Shown here one piece after another: positions 60,569-64,000 of a DNA stretch of 64,000 nucleotides; position 1 is the first letter of the stretch, and the number at the start of each line of letters is the position of its first letter. Under the pieces are notes generated by a model that was not told the origin of the DNA, searched no databases, and saw only the letters and a program-made list of their open reading frames with translations. A program made the translations under genes and the position numbers. This stretch comes from Bowmanella denitrificans (GTDB lineage Bacteria > Pseudomonadota > Gammaproteobacteria > Enterobacterales > Alteromonadaceae): assembly GCF_039522935.1 (NCBI RefSeq), contig NZ_BAAAEI010000015.1, forward strand, positions 208,405 to 272,404. The letters are read 5' to 3'.

Positions 60569-63500
60569 ATGCTTAAAAAAAATAGAATCGCCAGGGCGAT
60601 TCAATATTCACTCCTATTAGGTTCGGTTAGCATTGCTCAGGCTGCACTTGCTCAGGAAGCACAACAGCAGGACGATTCACTCCTCGAAGAAGAAGTCGTT
60701 GAGAAAGTAGCAGTTACCGGCTCACGCATACGCAAGGCTGAATTTTCCAGCGCTTCACCGGTTCAGGTTGTTAGCGGAGAAATATCCAGAGAAATGGGTA
60801 TGTTTAACGCTGAAGACATGCTTCAAACAACCACTCAAGCAGGTGGCCTGCAAATTGATAACAGTTTTGGCGGTTTCGTATTAGATAACGGTCCAGGTGC
60901 CTCCACCGTTGGCTTTCGTGGGTTAGGGCCAGAACGCACGTTAGTGCTGCTAAACGGTAGACGCATTGCCCCTGCTGGGGTTGGTGGAGCGCCGGTCGCA
61001 GCCGATTTAAACCTGATTCCAGGTGTCATGATTGATCGGGTCGAAAACCTGTTTGATGGTGCCTCCACCGTATACGGTTCTGATGCCATTGCCGGTGTAG
61101 CCAACATCTTATTGCGAAAAGATGTTGAGGGCTTTGAAATTGAGGGCTCTTACTCAAATCCGCAAGCTGGTGGTGGTGAAGAAGAAATACTTTCTGTTAT
61201 GTGGGGGCAAACCACTGACAATGGCTTCATCACCATAGGCGCAGAATATAACAACCAAAGAGCACAGTCCGTCGCACAAAACCCTTTCAACCCTAACTGT
61301 GTTGAATTGTATTATGAGGACGAAAATGGCAATAAATTAGGACAGTATCGCAGTGTTGCACCGTCCTCTCGACCTGTAGACAGCTGTGATATCTTCCCTT
61401 TAACCAACCGCATACAAGCTCAAAATTTCTGGGGCAGTTTGTATTACACTCCAAACAAAACCAATGTCGGTATTCCGAATTTTTCAGAGTCAGGCGTGCC
61501 CTTTCAATATGCTGGCCTGTTCCCTGACTGGGTTGCCGTTGATGGCAATGGTGATGGAATTCCCGATTCTGCCATAGTGGATGGTGATGGTGATGGGCTG
61601 CAGGACTTTTCATTCCAGGACCCCTTCTACTCATACGCCCGTTCTGATTACGCCAACTCTGAGGACTTTATCAACCCGCTGAAACGCTATTCCGTCATGG
61701 TTAATGGCGAACACAACTTCGGTGATGATGACGACACCACTGTGTTCTTTGAGGGGCTATACGCGACAAGAAAATCCACCTTTTTCAGTACCGGTAGTTC
61801 TTTCTTCCCTTGGGTACCAGCCAGCAACCCATTTAACCCTTGTGGTACAAGCGCGCCAAACTGTGAGGCATCTCTTGATATTGACCGTGGAGGTGTGGCA
61901 ACCCGTCCCATTCTTTACGGCATAAGAGGTGATCGCGATCGCTTTGAGGCAGAGGTGTCTCAATACCGCCTGACAACAGGAATAATGGGTAACATTGGCG
62001 CACTTGACGACTTCGCTCAGGGAAACTGGGCGTATGAACTCTATGTTGGTTACAGTGCTTCAAAAGGCGAAGACAGAAGAAATGGTTTAGATGACAGAAG
62101 ACTACAGTTGTCACTCAATACAACCGTACAAAATGCTGATGGCAGCTACAGTTGCGGTGATGGCACTGACGGTTGCGTTCCTGTTAATGTTTTTGCTGAC
62201 AATATGTTCCAGTTAGGTGGTGGCCATTTCACTGCTGAGGAAGAAGCTTATCTGTTTACCGAACGTTATATGGAAACCAAGGTCAAACAGAGCATTATCA
62301 GTGGGTTTGTCACTGGTGACCTGTTCACTCTGCCCTGGAATGACGAAGTTGTTCCCATGGTACTGGGTGCGGAATTCCGTAAAGATGAGATTGAATCCAA
62401 CCCCAATGACATCGCTTCTGAAGGGTATATGTATAACTACTTCGTCGACAAAGGGGCAGACGGCTCACGCAATATGCGCGAAGTATTTACCGAATTTGAC
62501 TTCCCGTTGTTGAGAGGAGAAGAGTGGGCAGAGGAGTTAACGTTGACTGCCTCTGGACGCTGGACCGATGAAAGTTACTACGACCCGGCAACAACCTACA
62601 GCCTGAAGATGGTGTATCGTCCGGTTGAATGGTTTACCATTCGTGGTACCAAAGGCACGTCTTATCGTGCGCCCAACCTGCGTGAGCGTTTCCTGAATGG
62701 TACTACAGGCTTTAACAACATTACCGACCCCTGCGTAGTGCCGGAAGCTGCACGTGTTGAGCCTTTGGATCCCAACCTGCCGTCGACCTACGATCCTGCT
62801 GAAGAAACCCGTCAACAACGGATACTGGATTCCTGTAGAGCCAATGGTGCTGACCCAACCTCTTTGGGGTTGGGTCTGACCGGAACAAGTTTTACCAGCA
62901 ACGTCAATACAGAAATTGTCACTGGCGGCTCTGAAGAGCTGAAGGAAGAGAACTCTACAGCAAAAACCTATGGTTTTGTTTTCGAACAGCCGTTCTCCGA
63001 AGACTTTGATTTAACGTTATCGGCGTCCTGGTACCACATCGAGATAACCGATGCTATTGTCGAGCCAAGTAATCAATACGTTGTGGATCAATGCTACGAC
63101 AATGCCGAGATCCCGGATGGCAGCAGTGGTTTCTGTAGTCGTGTGACTCGTGATAGCAGTGGCCGTATCCAATTGCTGGATACCAGCTTCCTAAACGCCG
63201 GTCTGTATACCTCCAAAGGTATTGACTACAACATTTACTACAACCAGGAGTTTGTAGTTGATGGTAAAACGTTGGAAGTCACGCTCGACATGCTGGCTAC
63301 CAACATGAAAGAGCAGATCAGCGATATTCTGGGCAGTGTTGACGACAATGCCGGCGAACCGGCTTACCCGGAATGGCGTGCCAGTGCCAGACTTTCGCTG
63401 GGCTATGACGATTTCCGTCTGAGCTGGATCACTCGCTTTATCGGCAAAGGTGAATTGGACGATCCGGGCGAGTTCGCCAATGACAGCACCACCCCACCTT

Positions 63501-63742
63501 GCGATGGCCTGGAAATTCAGTGCCGCCCGGTATGGTATACAGAAGATTACTATACTCACGACATTGCGCTGAATTGGTCTCAGGACAACTACAGCGTGAC
63601 TTTCGGGATCCGCAACGTGTTTAACGATGCTCCGCCCAAAGCCGATGATGCTGGTGTGTTCTCTAACCGCAATATCCCTCTGGGTATCGGTTATGACGTA
63701 TTTGGCAGAACAGCCTACCTCAACTTTGGCGTCGACTTCTAA
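60569..63742 (+). CDS. Large TonB-dependent receptor with aspartate-rich loop
   Basis: 1057 residues with an AAAAGGGAAA ribosome site. The signal peptide ends AALA. The plug has VAVTGSRIRKAEFSSASPVQVV, VGFRGLGPERTLVLLNGRRIAP and FDGASTVYGSDAIAGVANILL, and the barrel ends AYLNFGVDF. This is the type of receptor abundant in Alteromonadales and Xanthomonadales, often for peptides, polysaccharides or siderophores. Residues about 325-346 hold DGNGDGIPDSAIVDGDGDGLQD, a thrombospondin-type-3-like calcium-binding repeat within an extracellular loop. A secreted S9-type peptidase follows, which suggests a peptide-related substrate. It has six or more extracellular cysteine pairs. Confidence 0.92.
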   Translation: MLKKNRIARAIQYSLLLGSVSIAQAALAQEAQQQDDSLLEEEVVEKVAVTGSRIRKAEFSSASPVQVVSGEISREMGMFNAEDMLQTTTQAGGLQIDNSFGGFVLDNGPGASTVGFRGLGPERTLVLLNGRRIAPAGVGGAPVAADLNLIPGVMIDRVENLFDGASTVYGSDAIAGVANILLRKDVEGFEIEGSYSNPQAGGGEEEILSVMWGQTTDNGFITIGAEYNNQRAQSVAQNPFNPNCVELYYEDENGNKLGQYRSVAPSSRPVDSCDIFPLTNRIQAQNFWGSLYYTPNKTNVGIPNFSESGVPFQYAGLFPDWVAVDGNGDGIPDSAIVDGDGDGLQDFSFQDPFYSYARSDYANSEDFINPLKRYSVMVNGEHNFGDDDDTTVFFEGLYATRKSTFFSTGSSFFPWVPASNPFNPCGTSAPNCEASLDIDRGGVATRPILYGIRGDRDRFEAEVSQYRLTTGIMGNIGALDDFAQGNWAYELYVGYSASKGEDRRNGLDDRRLQLSLNTTVQNADGSYSCGDGTDGCVPVNVFADNMFQLGGGHFTAEEEAYLFTERYMETKVKQSIISGFVTGDLFTLPWNDEVVPMVLGAEFRKDEIESNPNDIASEGYMYNYFVDKGADGSRNMREVFTEFDFPLLRGEEWAEELTLTASGRWTDESYYDPATTYSLKMVYRPVEWFTIRGTKGTSYRAPNLRERFLNGTTGFNNITDPCVVPEAARVEPLDPNLPSTYDPAEETRQQRILDSCRANGADPTSLGLGLTGTSFTSNVNTEIVTGGSEELKEENSTAKTYGFVFEQPFSEDFDLTLSASWYHIEITDAIVEPSNQYVVDQCYDNAEIPDGSSGFCSRVTRDSSGRIQLLDTSFLNAGLYTSKGIDYNIYYNQEFVVDGKTLEVTLDMLATNMKEQISDILGSVDDNAGEPAYPEWRASARLSLGYDDFRLSWITRFIGKGELDDPGEFANDSTTPPCDGLEIQCRPVWYTEDYYTHDIALNWSQDNYSVTFGIRNVFNDAPPKADDAGVFSNRNIPLGIGYDVFGRTAYLNFGVDF

Positions 63743-63766
63743 AACGTCTTTAAATCCTTAAAAGCC

Positions 63767-63803
63767 AGGCACCTTTGTAGCAATACTCAGGTGCCTTTTA
63801 TTT
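63767..63803 (+). terminator. Rho-independent terminator after the TonB receptor
   Basis: AGGCACCT (63767-63774), a 14-base loop, AGGTGCCT (63789-63796), then TTTATTTC. The 8-bp stem is perfect. It lies between the receptor and the peptidase gene, so read-through would be needed for co-expression. Confidence 0.75.
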
Positions 63804-63829
63804 CAGATTGTGATGGAAGAGGATTGTTA

Positions 63830-64000
63830 ATGAAACATCTGCTACCCGCTCTGTTGATGGCCTTGTCAACAATGGCCAATGCACAGACACAAACCAGCCC
63901 CCAGGTAGACGCCTTTGCCGCGTTACCAGCCATCCAACAGGCCAGTGTCTCACCCGACGGTAAACGCCTGGCTGTGCTCAGAGCTACCAGTAAAAATGGT
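63830..64000 (+). CDS. Secreted S9-family (prolyl oligopeptidase-like) peptidase, 5' part
   Basis: 57 codons up to the window edge. MKHLLPALLMALSTMANA is a signal peptide and VDAFAALPAIQQASVSPDGKRLAVL is the start of the beta-propeller seen in S9 prolyl-oligopeptidase-type enzymes of Alteromonadales. An AGAGGA site lies about 9 bases before the ATG. The catalytic domain is outside the window, so activity cannot be judged. Neighbouring TonB receptor suggests a role in peptide use. Confidence 0.65.
   Translation, partial: MKHLLPALLMALSTMANAQTQTSPQVDAFAALPAIQQASVSPDGKRLAVLRATSKNG

Noticed and set aside
1..64000. CRISPR arrays, tRNA or rRNA genes, insertion sequences, prophage
   Set aside because: I saw no regular repeat-spacer pattern, no cloverleaf or rRNA stretches, and no transposase, integrase or phage structural gene in any frame.

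Overview
The window looks like chromosomal DNA of an Alteromonadales-type gammaproteobacterium (Alteromonadaceae or a close relative). The evidence is a moderate GC content, the lpoA-yraN-diaA-dolP block, TonB-dependent receptors of the marine type, a MipA/DUF3019/two-component module and a CheA cluster rich in c-di-GMP enzymes. No exact species can be named from sequence alone. I saw no rRNA, tRNA, CRISPR array, transposase or prophage.

Layout: 1-3.1 kb holds an efflux-type ABC operon (HlyD adaptor, ATPase, FtsX-like permease) on the minus strand, behind a probable sigma-54 promoter with two perfect upstream palindromes. 3.1-7.7 kb is an iron/manganese region: a small secreted protein, a broken minus-strand gene, a 10-TM metal exporter with a Fur box, a fagA-fumC-orfX operon with its own Fur box, and a third Fur box followed about 60 bases later by a strong terminator (candidate iron-responsive small RNA). 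7.8-11.1 kb is MipA/OmpV, DUF3019, response regulator and histidine kinase. 11.1-19.5 kb carries a periplasmic cyclophilin, two TonB receptors, a membrane diguanylate cyclase, an unknown membrane protein and a HAD phosphatase.

20-36 kb is a same-strand signalling island. A 2200-residue pseudokinase/AAA/GAF hybrid histidine kinase is followed by a two-gene split borosin RiPP cassette: a TP-methylase-fold alpha-N-methyltransferase (26675-27502) and a 98-residue precursor (27528-27824). Two bases later begins a periplasmic-TPR hybrid kinase, then REC-GGDEF, REC-HK-REC-HPt, CheY-like and TPR-GGDEF proteins. The methyltransferase has the Y-x5-R-x3-Y spacing of the catalytic residues of borosin methyltransferases. 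The DNA coding for the precursor's C-terminal part and the TPR sensor is strikingly AT-rich, while the leader and the kinase core are not, which suggests that core peptide and sensor were replaced as one cassette. This is the most novel system in the window.

36-49 kb is a minus-strand chemosensory operon (MCP-like protein, CheY, STAS, CheA, CheW, MCP, CheR, CheD, CheB, REC-EAL, dCache-GGDEF, REC, CheC). Its CheA contains two 24-residue motifs resembling the MshEN c-di-GMP-binding motif. 49-56.8 kb holds a coiled-coil protein, a solute-binding protein, hemH, an AbgT transporter, an AGE-family sugar isomerase, a MATE transporter and rsmI. 57-60.3 kb is lpoA-yraN-diaA-dolP, and 60.5 kb to the end is a large TonB receptor followed by the start of a secreted S9-type peptidase.
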